From: Calendula officinalis
Taxonomy: Eukaryota; Streptophyta; Magnoliopsida; Asterales; Asteraceae
Length of the DNA: 64,000 bases
NCBI GenBank assembly: GCA_963853835.1
Contig: OY970834.1
Coordinates: forward strand, 39,897,257 to 39,961,256
Direction of reading: 5' to 3'
The notes under the pieces are model-generated. The model was not told where the DNA came from. It was given only the letters and a program-made list of their open reading frames with translations, and ran no database searches. The translations under genes were made by a program, and so were the position numbers. Shown here piece by piece: positions 23,281 to 34,776 of the stretch; position 1 is the first letter of the stretch, and the number at the start of each line of letters is the position of its first letter.

Positions 23281-23697
23281 CTACAACCAGTTCAGCTCTT
23301 CAGTGGAATGAGAGAATAGACAAACTTCTTGATTTTGAGGATTCATGTCGAGTGTATAAACGTTGTTGTTTCTTGGTGCAACTAATACGACTTTTCCAAT
23401 TTTATCTGTAACCGTTCCTCTATATTCATTAAAGTTCACTGAGAACTTTGCATCACATAGTTGGCTAATGCTGATTAGATTGTGTTTCAGCCCATTCACA
23501 TAACCAACTCTTGTGATTTTTATAGATCCATTTGAGATGGATCCATAACCTTCAGTTGAGCCTCTACCATTATCACCAAAAATTACTGGAGGACCAGCAC
23601 GAACTTCGAATTTTTCAAGCAGGGATTTATTTCGAGTCATATGTCTTGAGCAACCACTGTCTAGATACCAGACATGTTTGCTTTGATCACCCTGCAC
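23281..23697 (-). pseudogene. Copia aspartic protease
   Basis: Contains the catalytic DSG in WYLDSGCSRHMT, followed by VIFGDNGRG and LKHNLISISQLC, the typical Copia protease and linker. A TAA stop separates it from the zinc-knuckle frame upstream (23713 onward). Confidence 0.9.
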
Positions 23698-23712
23698 AAG
23701 AACTAAAAGGAG

Positions 23713-26042
23713 TTAGTTCTTTTTGGGAACCCACATTTCTGTGGGTCCATGTGATTTCCTGCTGGAGCTCACAGGGGTTGGTTTTTCAATAGATTCACAA
23801 GCTGAAGTTGGGGGTGGTCTTAAGCTTGGACTGTCACACTCATTTGCCATGTGCCCACGATCTCCACATCTGTAGCATTTTCTGTTCTTTTGTTGTGGAG
23901 TGGAGGGCGAGGCAGCAGCATTGGGTACTGGACCCAAAATCCCTTTCATCTTCTGATTTTCAGAGAGAGTCAGGTTTTGAACGAATGATGTCAGATTACT
24001 GACTTTTCTTTTCAGCTGTTTGACAGAACCAGCTGAGGAAGGACTAGGAGTGTTTTTGGATACACTCTTACCTTTGTTCTTTGCATCTCGAGTACGAACT
24101 CCAGCTGGCTCACCCTTGAAGGTTGTAAGAACAGTTTTCTTTCCTGCTGTCTTGCTAGTCTTCTTCTGAGGTCTAGCAGCAGAGACAACAGATGTTGAGC
24201 CCAAGATAGACTTTCTTGGTTCAACTATTACTACAGTGGGTGTCCTAACAACCATGGCTGAGGAATCAGCTGATGATTCCTCACCAGTGGTTTCAGAGGG
24301 TTCTTCTGTGGACATCTCAGTAGCATAGGTTTTGGTAGACCTAACAAAGGAACCAAAAACTAACTCTTCAGCTGGCACAGAAGCATCAGCTGATGAGTGG
24401 TACAGATCATCTGTACTGCTATCAGGTACAGCGACTGCAGCAAGGAAGTCTCCTCCTAGTACAGCTTGTACTTGACTAGGAATTTGTGAGTTAACACATT
24501 CACTCACACGTTTGGATGAACGAGACCATGATTCACAAATCTTTTTAATTGCTTCAAGTTCTTTAACTTTTTCACTTAGAGCGTGTTGAAGAACTGAATT
24601 TATAAATTTTGTTTCAGAAAGTTCTTCCTTTAAAGTTTTATGATCAATTAATCTTTCTTTTAAAAATGCATTTTCACGAAGAATAGCACTGTGTTTATCC
24701 AAGCATTCACATTCCAGCTGATCAATGAAGTGCAAGTCACAAATTATAGAATCAACAATATCTTTGGCTTTGGTAGCCTCAGCAAAGATTAGAGAGATTA
24801 CCTTTTTATGAACTATGTTGACCCATTGATAAGAACTGGCATCATCAGCTGTAATGCTTTCATCAGCACGACCCATCAAACACATTGTGGCCATTGGTTC
24901 ATCATCATCGGATGAGTTGTCACCTGAGTCAGCCCAGTCGTGAGTTTCAGCTACAAGACCCTTGTCAGCAGCTTTGCCTTCAAGTGCCTTCTTTTCTTCT
25001 AGAATCTTTTTGGTGAAGGCTTGTAGCTTTTTATATTTTTCTTCAATGGACTCACCAGTTGAAGATTGTGAACTTGCTTTCTTCTGCTTGCAGTCGTTAG
25101 CATAGTGTCACTTCTTGTTACAGTTGTAGCACGTTATCTCAGAGATATCAGGTGTACTTCCAGAGGGTCTGGAAGGTGCAGCTGACGAGATAGGTCTGCT
25201 ACTAGAGCCTCTAGCTGATGAGCCAGATTTGCCTTTGAAAATTTTTCTGTTTTTGACAAGTAAGGCAAGCTCAGATATAAGGGCTTCGTTGTCTTCATCT
25301 TCATCGATCTCCTCGATGCTTACTTCAGGCATGTTGAACAAACCAACAGCTGAAGTGTTGTCAGCTTCATCATCTGATGGGGGATATTCAATTCTTCTGG
25401 GCTTGTTTATGGAAACAAGAGCAGTTGAAGATCCTGAGGAACTCACTTTAGAGTCCTTTGGAGGTTGAAATTTGTTGAGTACAGTTCTCTCATGGCTTAG
25501 AAACATACCATAGAGAGAATAAAGAGTATAGTCTTTTAAAGTGGGAGATGTACTCATGCAAGTTATGATGGTAGCCCATTTAGAGGGTAAAGCAGCCATA
25601 AACTTACACATTTTGGACATATCGTCCTTATCAACTCCATGAGACTTCAGCTCGTTTAACAAAATGTTATAGCGATTGAAAGTTTGAGCTATAGTCTCAC
25701 TAGGCTTGGCTTTAAACAGCTCGTAGTCATGGATGAGCATGTTTTTGTTATGTTCACGCACAACAGATGTGCCTTCATAAACTTCAGCCAGCCTGTCCCA
25801 CATCTCTTTAACTGAGTCACAAAATTGTATATTGTGATACAGTTCATCACCAACTGCTTGAAATAGCATATCCCTTCCTTTATTCTCAAGGTGAAGAAGA
25901 CGTTTTTCAGCGTCCGTCCATTGAGCTTCGGATTTAACAACATAATGTTCTGGTATGTCAGGAGTATCAGGAATAAGGGTTTGAGGGATATATTTTCCTA
26001 TCGTGATGTTCTTTAAGTTTTGGGTGATAGGTAACCATGTGG
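23713..26042 (-). pseudogene. Copia Gag
   Basis: From 26042 leftwards: the UBN2-type capsid-like domain (RLAEVYEGTSVVREHNKNML, FMAALPSKW), then a zinc knuckle CYNCNKK..HYANDC interrupted by an in-frame TGA at about 25105-25107. A coiled-coil-rich segment follows (24894-24500), then a basic Ser-rich region and a second intact knuckle CYRCGDRGHMANEC (about 23870). The first Gag codons (MAEPTSDLPSSGKPPKLTQ) lie at 28539-28453, separated by the solo LTR insertion. Confidence 0.88.
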
Positions 26043-26047
26043 GATAT

Positions 26048-28447
26048 TGTAACGACCCAAATTTTTGTGATAAATAAATTCTAAGAAAATATGATAAACA
26101 AGGATAAATCGTTTAAAGAACGTAGGAATTGGTTTCGTGTCATTTGGACGCCGTATGAGAAAGTTATGGACGAAACCGGGTCGAAACAAGGAACAAAAAC
26201 TGCAGCCCATCTGGTGCAGCGAGTTCGCGGCGCGAACTAGGTCCTCGCGATCGCGAGGATCAGGCAGAGACTTGGGGTTTTCAGAGATCGGAGTTCGCGG
26301 CTGGTTCACGAACGCGAACTGTTCACGACACGCGAAGTTCGCGGTGCGAACATGGGCTTCGCGGCGCGAAGTCTGTCAGACACAGCATTAAAGTCGGGTT
26401 TTGGCTCATTTCATGCCATCTCAAACCCTAGTTTCTCTCCCAACGAGTTTGTATACGTTTTTTAGTGGAAAACGTCATTTGGAGCCGATTTCTTCGTCAA
26501 ATCTCGTGAATTGTCACTCCTAGTTGAATATTAAAGGTATATCTTCACTCCTTTGTAGTTGTAGCTCTAGATCTATGGATCTTGAAGCTTGGGTTTGAAA
26601 CCCTAGTTCTTGGGTGTATGGGTTATGGTGAAATAAATGATGTATACACTTAATAGATGGTATTTCATCAAAGAAAACAAGTGTATGCTTAAGATTTGTA
26701 AGAACCTTAAGATTGGTCAAACCTAGGGTTTTTAATGTCATCAAAATTTGGGGGGAAAAGGGTGTTGGTGACTAATTAGTGTTATGAGACTAATATTGGA
26801 GACTAATGATGTCGACCTTGGGTTATGGTTGGGTTCGGGTTTCGTTGGTGAAACCTTGGAACTAAGATTTTGAGATTTCCATCAAGTTGGATGAACTTGG
26901 TGGTTAAAGATGATAATAGAAATTATGTGTTGTCTAGTTATGGATGATAACTAGAAGTGTGATGATTATGTTGATAGGTTGCAAAGACCTATATGTTGGA
27001 GTTATTCAAAAGGCGAGAAGCAAGGATTCGTGCTGATAAACGCGAACTGGAAAGCATTGCTAAGGTGAGTACATGAGACTTTTAAACTGGGTACATAGCA
27101 AGAGTTTTTAAAATACATATGATATTTTTATGGGTCTTTATTAATAAATGTTTGGTAAAGATAGTGATTGAAAATGGTAAGAAAGTAGGTTTAATGTGAT
27201 ACTAGAATATGTCTAGTATGGTTGATGAATTTTGGAAGTGAGTAGGATAAACTTAAGTGATTATGGAGTCTGTAATAATGAACCATAATAATAAAGTTAT
27301 GAAGTAAAAGAGTGTGTATTGAGTCTTTATTAATAATTATGTATAAGTAAAGCAATTGGAAATGATTTGATAAGTAATGAGCATCTATTGGTAAGAATTA
27401 CTAATAAAAGAAAAGAACGAATATACATATGAAAATGATTATGATGTCACTAGTAATAATTATGTATTATGGTCAACGAAGAGATGAAAGTATATGAAAT
27501 AGATAAATAGGAAATGTATCTTATTAAATAAGTGAGTATGGACCTCCTAGGGTTCATAGATGTAGAAGTATGTGTGAGATGTTAAAGATCGGGTCCACGG
27601 GACCATACAGGTACGTTCACTCTATGTTGAACTTGTTACATATATATAGTTATTATTAGATAACTAACTTGTTTGATGATTGATGTGATAGCCGAGAGCT
27701 ACATTGACATAACTGTTGAGTTATGGTAAGATTGAGATGATGTGATGTCACGGGCGACTCCCGGTCATGAGGTGTGGAGTGAGGGGCAGTTGGGTGGATT
27801 CCCATCGACTCATCCACGTTAGTAGTCTTGCTAACTGGACGTATTCCGGCGAGTAAGGCAGATATCGGTAGAATGGGCGATTCCCTCTTGCCGGTATCTT
27901 GAGCTTCTAGTTAGTTCGGGGGCAACCCGATAACTAGATATATTGGAGTTCTAGCTAGTTCGGGGGCAACCCAATAGTTAGATATGTTGAGCTTCTAGTT
28001 AGTTCGGGGGCAACCCGATAACTAGATTTGATTGCTAGGAAAGCATTGGAACAATAGGGTCGCTATAGGGTGACTAGCCTACATTGATGTCGTATATATA
28101 TGCGTTTATATATTTATGAAATGATTATTATTATTGGGGTCTAAAACCCATGTATCTCATGAGACTATTTTGTCTCACGTACTACGTTTGTTTTATGGCT
28201 GTGTACTCAGGTACAGGTTTGAAGTGGTAGAAGGTTGCACTACAAGTGGCCTAGAGATGTTTAGCTCGGGAGCTCGTAGGTAGATCCCTTGCCTATGGTT
28301 TTGATATACTTGGTGACACCGTATTTTTGTATACTCTGATAAAGGTTTTAAAGTTTTTGTTAAACTGTATTTTGGACATCATGTCTATTATTGAGAAAAC
28401 CGTATTTAAATGATTTTAAACGATGTTATAAAAATACGGGTGTTACA
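26048..28447 (+). repeat. Solo Ty3/Gypsy LTR (2,400 bp) nested in Copia gag
   Basis: Begins TGTAACGACCCAAATTTT and ends AAAATACGGGTGTTACA. It is flanked by the perfect 5-bp target duplication GATAT (26043-26047 and 28448-28452). No internal Gypsy sequence adjoins it, so it is a solo LTR left by LTR-LTR recombination. It includes three tandem units of about 43 bp at 27901-28029 (CTAGTTAGTTCGGGGGCAAC). Several small frames within it are not genes. Confidence 0.93.
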
Positions 28448-28579
28448 GATATCATGCGAGTTCTCCACATGGGATAGTTGGTTTGGGTGAGTTTGGGAGG
28501 TTTTCCAGATGATGGTAGATCAGATGTAGGTTCAGCCATAACAGATGCTCAAAGTTGATGGAAAACAACTTTGACACTT

Positions 28580-28591
28580 GCTCTGATACCA
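28580..28591 (-). other. Copia primer-binding site
   Basis: The minus strand reads TGGTATCAGAGC, complementary to the 3' end of initiator tRNA-Met, the standard primer site of plant Copia elements. It starts 2 bp inside the 5' LTR and fixes the element's orientation. Confidence 0.95.
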
Positions 28592-28593
28592 GT

Positions 28594-29553
28594 TGTTGGT
28601 TCCCCACAACACAAACGTGTTGCGTTACGGCTAAGTAAAGACTTAAATATAAAGAACACACAAGATTTCAATGATTAAGAGTTTATTAAAACAACTTAAT
28701 ACAGTACAAAGTTTGCGCAAAATAGATAGTACATACTAACTAAAACTTTATACTTGAAATGACACTTTGTTCGCTCAAAACTTAAAAGATAATGCAATGA
28801 GAGTTATATCAGCTGATACTAACAGCTGATATTGAATGCCTCAGTATTAACTATGAAGGAGTTAATACCAGACAATAACAAACTCTCAGAGAATGTTCTT
28901 GTGCTATGAATGTTAAAAGGTGTGTGTAAATGCAAGCATTTACGTCTCTATATATAGCCTAAGATCCATGTTCCTTTGTCCACAAGTTTATCGACGTGTA
29001 AACATATCATTCGTTGATGTAGACTTGTCCATGGAAACATTAAATGCTCTTGCATACGTTACAGTCCCAATTGTACTTTGTGTCAACTTCTTTTGTAATC
29101 TTTTCTGACGCACAGTGAAAAGATGTACTATGATAGTACAAAAGATGTTGACTTTCTCTATACATGCTTGGAGGGACAAACGATGATGTTCTGACAAATT
29201 ATCTTCTATTACCGAAATAGAAGATCCTCATCGTTTTCTTCTTCTTTGAGCGGGAAAGGAAAATATTCAAAGTGTCAAGAATATTTTCCACTAAGTCTTT
29301 ATCTGCAGCGGGTACCATCAGCTGATTCCACTATCAGCTGATTGGTCTTCTTCTGGTCTTTGTCCTTCGGCCATAGACTTCGAATGATCACTCTTGAATT
29401 GCTGCTGATTTGATTTGGTTCCTAGAGCTGAGTACGTACTCAACTGAAGGTTTATGAATATACTTGTACTTCAGCTGAGATACATACTTCAGCTGATTTA
29501 TTCTTCTTAGCTATTGATCATCAAATCTTATTTACTTAGTCTGGGGACTAACA
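28594..29553 (-). repeat. Copia LTR shared by two element copies (960 bp)
   Basis: It is the 5' LTR of copy A (primer-binding site on its left) and also the 3' LTR of truncated copy B: a polypurine tract complement at 29554-29567 and the extra-ORF C terminus follow immediately on its right. No target duplication separates the two copies. Confidence 0.93.
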
Positions 29554-29777
29554 ATCTCCCCCTATTTGATGCAATCGAATAGTTGTATAAGTATGAACCT
29601 GTAATGAGTCAGCTGTGTTGATCAGCTGACTGCTTATGCGATTTTGACCTTTTGGGTTCTTTTGACTATTTTTATCTTTTTACTATATTTCTACAAGTAT
29701 ATTACAAAAATAATTTTCCATTCATATGAAGCTGATTAAGTACAAGGAAAATAAAACATATACATAGTCTTAAGTAT

Positions 29778-32635
29778 TTATTCTCTTAAGACTCTCTGAT
29801 ACACTGAGCTGATGGCTGAGTTGATTAGTTTCTTCATTTCTTTTCCCTCTTCAGTAGAGGAGCTCAGCAGTTTGTGATAGACCATTAGTTGTTCAACGTT
29901 GCACAGGTCTAATTCATCAGCTCGTTGAAAGCAAGGCCTTTTGTTTTCCAGAAAGCAAAAGCCATAGATGGGTTCTCGTACAATCAACCCCGGGACAAAG
30001 TTTACTCCGAGGGAATGGCTCTTGTGATATTGAGTCTTGGACGTTTTGCAAAGATTATCGAAGACTTCATATCAATTTCTCTGGGTTCAGCAAAAGGTTC
30101 GGGGAGAATAGACTTACGTTTCTCCCCTCTTGCTGCAGAGCTTTCACCAGCAGGTTCTCTGACAGACTCAGCTTGAGGTTCACGCAATTCAGCTAGTATG
30201 CGATTTGCCAGATCAGGAGAGTATCTCTTGATCTTTTCGCATAGAGTCTTGAAGGAGAAAATTGCGATTTTTGCCTCACTCTCCAGATCTGCAATCTTTG
30301 GAGATGGTTTTGCAGTCTTGGCAGCTTTTAGCATCTCATTCCATTCACCATAGCTGAAATGAGTGCTGACCTTGTTCAGAGAAACTCTTTCAGGAGCGAA
30401 GGGCCCTCCAGCTCTATATATGATGATTTCTTGAGGAGAGCTGGATGATGATTTGGGGCACCTTACACTGCTGATTCCTGCTTCTTGCCGAAGTTTGTAA
30501 AGAACTTTGTTGAACAACCTAATGTTCTCAGCTCTTTCCGCTTCAGCTCTTTGAAACAGCTCTTCTTGAGTTTTTCTTTGAAGAGTAATGGCTGCTTCAA
30601 GATCTGCGGCGGTTCCAGCTTCTTCAAGGAGAGCAGCTGTAATCGTGGCATCAGAAAGCTCCCCCTCAGCAGGTTGAGGATTCACCTGTACAATAGGCTG
30701 AGGGTTTTGGATTTGCGGGGTTTGGACTTGTGGGACCTCAGTTGATTCAAAAGAATCAACAATGCGAACATCAGCTACGGTTTCTTCTTCCCTTAGATCT
30801 TTAGCAGAAGTGAATATTGAATGCGTTATTGTTTCTCCTGCTGAAGTAATTACCTCAGGTGTTTCAGTAAGGACGAGTGTTGTTGAAGTTGGAGTCTCGT
30901 CTACTGAAACGTCTTCTTCTTCTGGTATTCCAGCAGAGGTGAATGTTTATAATTTTGAGGTTTCACCTGCTGGAATATCTTCTTGAACATTGGCTCCAAC
31001 AGCAGAGGTGACTATGGTTTGTGAATCTTGTTCACCTTGTTGTTCACCTGCTGATGTAGCTTGCTCTTTCTCCCCCTCAGAGAGTGCCCGAAGAAGTAAG
31101 GTACTCTCTGGTGCAGCAGTAGGACGGACAGCTGGGGCACCCTCATTAAATTTTTGCAGAATGAGGTCAAGGGTGCCTTGGAGACCACTGACTTGAGAGG
31201 TTAACGAACAAACCTCAGTCTCCGGCTTGTCCATCCGAGTGGACACAGCAGCAGCAAAAGCATCAATAGCCCTGGCGAGATGTCTATGAGTATTGGCCAG
31301 CAGAGATTCCTGCTTTTCTTGAGCAAGGACAATACGATCAACAGTGGTGATGAGAGGAGTGAACTGAGATTGTAGTAAGGTCAGCTGTCGATCAACTTCT
31401 ACTTCAGTTGCCCGGGCTTCAGCTAGAAGCATGTCCTTCTCAGTTCTGTCAGATTCTCGGATGGTGCGGAGATCTCGCTGAATAAAGTCTTGAAGCTTAA
31501 TGAGCTCGCTGGTGTTGCATCGAATCTGATCAGAAAGAAGAGTCAGCTGAGGAGTGGCAGTGTGGACTTCAGTATGCAGAGAGGCAATACTCGTTGATAG
31601 ATTTTCAACGGATTGAGCATACTGCTGAGGAACATCCATGCGAAGGGTGTTCAACTGCTTCCTCAAGATGGTCATCCCAGGACGTATCTGTGATTTAACA
31701 ACTCTAGACACCAAGACAGTAAGGGCCTTGGTGGGAATACCTTCACCAGCTGTGCTGGTTCCAGCATGGGACATTTGGATAATTTGGGGAGAGGGGTCCG
31801 GAATGTCTCCTGATGAGGTGGTAGCCTCAGCTGTGGGAGTTGGCATTACTGAGTTAGGAGGAATGTCTCCTATGGGATGCTCAGTAATTGTGGGGGGTGA
31901 GATGGGTCCAACTGAAACTTCTGGGGTTCTGTCAGAAGGGCCGACATCAGCTGTTAAATCAAATTGAAGCCAAGGTGCATCTGCTTCCTCGTCTGGGGAC
32001 GAGTAGTAGGGCTGAATTGGTTCTTCAGCAGAATCAAACATTAATGAGTAAGCTATTTGATTACCTTGTACTTCAGTCTCACCAGTCGGTTGTACTGGTA
32101 TAGAGACATGAGATGAAAGTCCTCGGGGTGGTGTGTCAGCTGCCTCACAGCTCAGTTGTCGAATACGTTCGCGATCAGTGGCAGCTTGGGTGAGTGCCTC
32201 AGTAACAACTGGGTCTACAGTTGTCCCTTCATCGGCGGTGGTGGTTTCCTCGACCTCCAGCTGGTGTAAGCTGGTGACGTTGTGGGAAACAGAAAGAACA
32301 GTTTCAAGATTGACTTGGTTTCCAGTCAATCTGACATCAACTGCTGACTCAGAAAGTGATGAAGAAGTTGGTGGTGGTGTGTGTGCAGCTGACTCTCGGG
32401 TGGCTTGGGATGAGCCAAAAACTTCACCAGCAGTCTGCTGAGAGACTGAGGTTGCTTGTGGAGTTTGTCCCCTTGTTACAACAACTGATAATGAATCAGT
32501 TGTGGTGCTACGCAGAAGTGTGGAGCCGGCACTAACTCCTAAAGAACGAAATTGCCGTTTTGAAGGCTGCTGACATGTCGAGAGATCAGCAGGTGGAAGA
32601 GAAAGAGGAAGAGAAAGAGAGAAGTGATCAGCCAT
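29778..32635 (-). pseudogene. Copia extra ORF (copy B, partial)
   Basis: The largest frame, 32635-30947, gives about 560 codons of the S/T/P-rich middle and coiled-coil part (LLSDQIRCNTSELIKLQDFI). A TAA stop at 30947 (copy A has CAA there) separates it from 30685-30002 (MNPQPAEGELSDATITAALL), and a 1-base deletion near 30019 shifts the frame into 29987-29778. Its existence shows that the fragments of copy A belong to one long ORF. Confidence 0.75.
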
Positions 32636-32655
32636 GAGTGTCTGACTAGAAGCTA

Positions 32656-33194
32656 CCGCTCGTTGGTACTACGTAACACTTAGTGCTGCTCTATGGGAGT
32701 CGACCAGTCGCACCGTTAGTCCTGTTCAACCTTGTTACTACTGCTCGTTGGTACTGCTTAACACTCAGTGCTGCTATATGGGAGTCGACCAGTCGCACGG
32801 GGTATTTTGGGAAGATTAAAGTCTATCAATCTTATATGGAAATTGAACCAATCGCACAGTCTAGATTAGTAATTATTTCGTAAAGAAATATGACATACTC
32901 CTTCCTTCGTTGGGTTTGACTCTAGCAATGTGGATCATGGTACGTAGTGATGGCAAAAAGAAGAAAATTCTTAGAGGTTGTTGTAAGTGGTATTCTTTGG
33001 TTCATTTAACCGGTAGAAACAATCGGGTTTTCAACAATATCGGTTTCTTCCCCTCGGGCGATTGAAGATTCATTTCTTACTTGGATTAAATATAGGGGTA
33101 AGTGTAATTCTAATGTTTTAGATTCGTTATGAAGATGTAATCCTCTTTTGTTATATTAACTTGTTATTGTTGTACTCTCTTTCGCATGTTGCTA
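32656..33194. repeat. Short tandem duplication and intergenic DNA before the CACTA element
   Basis: Two 56-bp units (32658-32713 and 32743-32798) start GCTCGTTGGTACT and end GGGAGTCGACCAGTCGCAC. The first 33 bp of the second unit matches 11084-11115 on the other side of the Copia array. The rest (32800-33194) shows no gene. It ends with the CTA target duplication of the CACTA element (33192-33194). Confidence 0.7.
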
Positions 33195-33641
33195 CACTAG
33201 TACAGAAAAGGTTTGAATGTGCGCGCCCAAAAACATTTATACTGCGGTGGCCGCAGTAACAAATCATATTCGCATAATAAGATCGGCATCCGCCCCAAAA
33301 AAACATATTAGTTGGTGCGGTCCCTTAGAAACCGCTGTAAAATAAACATTTGTTGGGGCGGTTGTTCTAGCACCGCCGTAACATAACTTTTTGATAGGGC
33401 GGTTGACGAAACCCCGCACCTATATTATAACTATTAGTGCGGACGTATGAACCCCGCAGTAACAAAACCATTTGGTGGTGCGGACTTCGCATCTTGTGCA
33501 AGTAATTAAACGTTTTCATTAAATAGTAATTAATGCCGGTTCAATACGAATTAAGAAGAAATAAAACGTTTTCATTCCCATGGAAGATCAGTTACAACCT
33601 AACGATAAACAACACCAAACCAAATCTAACATACATGGCAA

Positions 33642-34176
33642 TCAAAGAAGAGAAACAGTGAACGTAAGCCCATTACCATTGTTTTTTTCCAGAACATCAA
33701 GGGTGAACTTCACATTTTGGTTCCTTTGGATGCCATTCCTCCTTCTGAACTCAACAAAATCACCACATATAGTCATATGGTCCATACAACCAAGACTCCT
33801 TCTTCGATCACCGTGGATTTTCAAATCATAAATCCTGATGAATGGGACATCAGGATTTTCTACCAAAACAAGATCAGGAGACTCATTCCAAAGGCGGTGA
33901 TCCCGGACAAAGTTTGCTGGAATAGTCTGAAACAAAAATAAATTAATTACTTTATACAATTAAATATACTTATTAACAAGATACATACAATTCTTTTTTT
34001 ATGGAGGAACGCCATTCTATAACGAAGAAATCGGGTGGGACTTCATCATGTGGAACTGCATGTGGGACTTCTTCATACGGGTAATATACAAATTCATGTG
34101 GAACTTCATCGTGTGGGACATCATCATCGTGTGGAACTTCCTGTGGTAATTCTTGATCAACACTAAAATCACTCAT
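33642..34176 (-). CDS. CACTA-borne small B3-like protein, gene a
   Basis: Two exons (33985-34176, 33642-33926), phase-0 intron, 158 aa. The start is MSDFSVDQELPQ, followed by a region of repeated VPHDE-type pentapeptides (residues 15-48). Then comes DFFVIEWRSSIKKEL and, in exon 2, TIPANFVRDHRL ... MTICGDFVEFRRRNG ... VKFTLDVLEKN ... FTVSLL. The pattern (F-x-V, IP-x-x-F/L, G-x-x-x-F-x-x-x-x-G-I, F-x-L/I-D, final F-x-V-x-L) resembles a B3 DNA-binding domain. Homology is judged by pattern only. Divergent from gene b, with a 600-bp shared upstream region rich in GAGCGGTT. No stops or shifts. The function is unknown; a DNA-binding role is inferred. Confidence 0.62.
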
Positions 34177-34776
34177 GTTGTAAAAGCAAGTATCTAAAAT
34201 GCTAATTGCATGCGTTATATATATATACAACTGATTTTGGCGGGAGTAGAAGTTTTCGCGCGCATCATAAAAGAACCGCACCTCCAAATTGTCATTTTGA
34301 TAACTGCTGCAGCATCATCAAGATTCACTTACGTACACGAACTATATTTGTTCTAGTTGGCATGTGAATCTTGATAATGCCCCAACAGTTAGCAATGACA
34401 TTTAACATCTTCATATATTTGGAAAAGTATACTTGAGAAATGGTAATTACAATCAAATTTATATAGCGGAAAATTTATTACGATTGTAACTTTTTTCAAC
34501 CAAAACAATCATAACATATATTGGAGAATCTCAAGAAATATTTGATTCCCCGCGCAGTCTAATCTAGCTACTGCGCGCATGAATAACATCAAGCAAAAAA
34601 ACATTTTTGGAGCGGTTTATCTATTTGTTGGAGCGGTTTATCTATTTTTTGGTGTGGTTTATCTATTTTTTGGAGCGGTTTTCTAGGGTTTTAATTCAAT
34701 ATCAACTACAAACTAACTAATATTTATTCCATGCATTAAGTTTGCTATCAACCCCCATCACTTACTTTTGATCACG
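34177..34776. promoter_or_regulatory. Shared promoter of B3-like genes a and b
   Basis: The 600 bp between two divergent start codons. At 34610-34690 it holds four near-identical units of GGAGCGGTTTATCTATTTTT (the third as GGTGTGGTT), the same word as in the CACTA subterminal arrays, and GCGCGC words near 34255 and 34570. Confidence 0.6.

Larger units (their letters stand above)
11257..29553 (-). mobile_element. Copia LTR retrotransposon, probably SIRE-like, degenerate, with two nested Gypsy insertions
   Basis: Two 960-bp LTRs (11257-12216 = 3' LTR; 28594-29553 = 5' LTR; TG..CA ends; about 18 differences counted by eye) enclose gag, protease, integrase, reverse transcriptase and RNase H in Copia order on the minus strand. 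A long additional ORF follows RNase H. The primer-binding site TGGTATCAGAGC (initiator tRNA-Met type) lies 2 bp inside the 5' LTR at 28580-28591. The purine tract (complement of ATCTCCCCCTATTT) abuts the 3' LTR at 12217-12230. Insertions at about 13679-17031 and 26048-28447 account for about 5.8 kb. Coding parts carry stops and frameshifts, so the copy is not autonomous. Confidence 0.93.
28594..32655 (-). mobile_element. Truncated second Copia copy (copy B)
   Basis: The sequence from 29554 rightwards repeats 12217-13678 and 17032-18640 of copy A at high identity and without the Gypsy insertion. It stops abruptly at 32655 in the extra ORF (copy A continues CCGAAAAGAGG; here ACCGCTCG begins unrelated sequence). 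All of pol and the 5' end are missing. Confidence 0.92.

Noticed and set aside
11257..29553. Env gene of a virus-like element
   Set aside because: The extra ORF sits in the env position but shows no signal peptide, membrane or fusion segment, so the label env is not supported.
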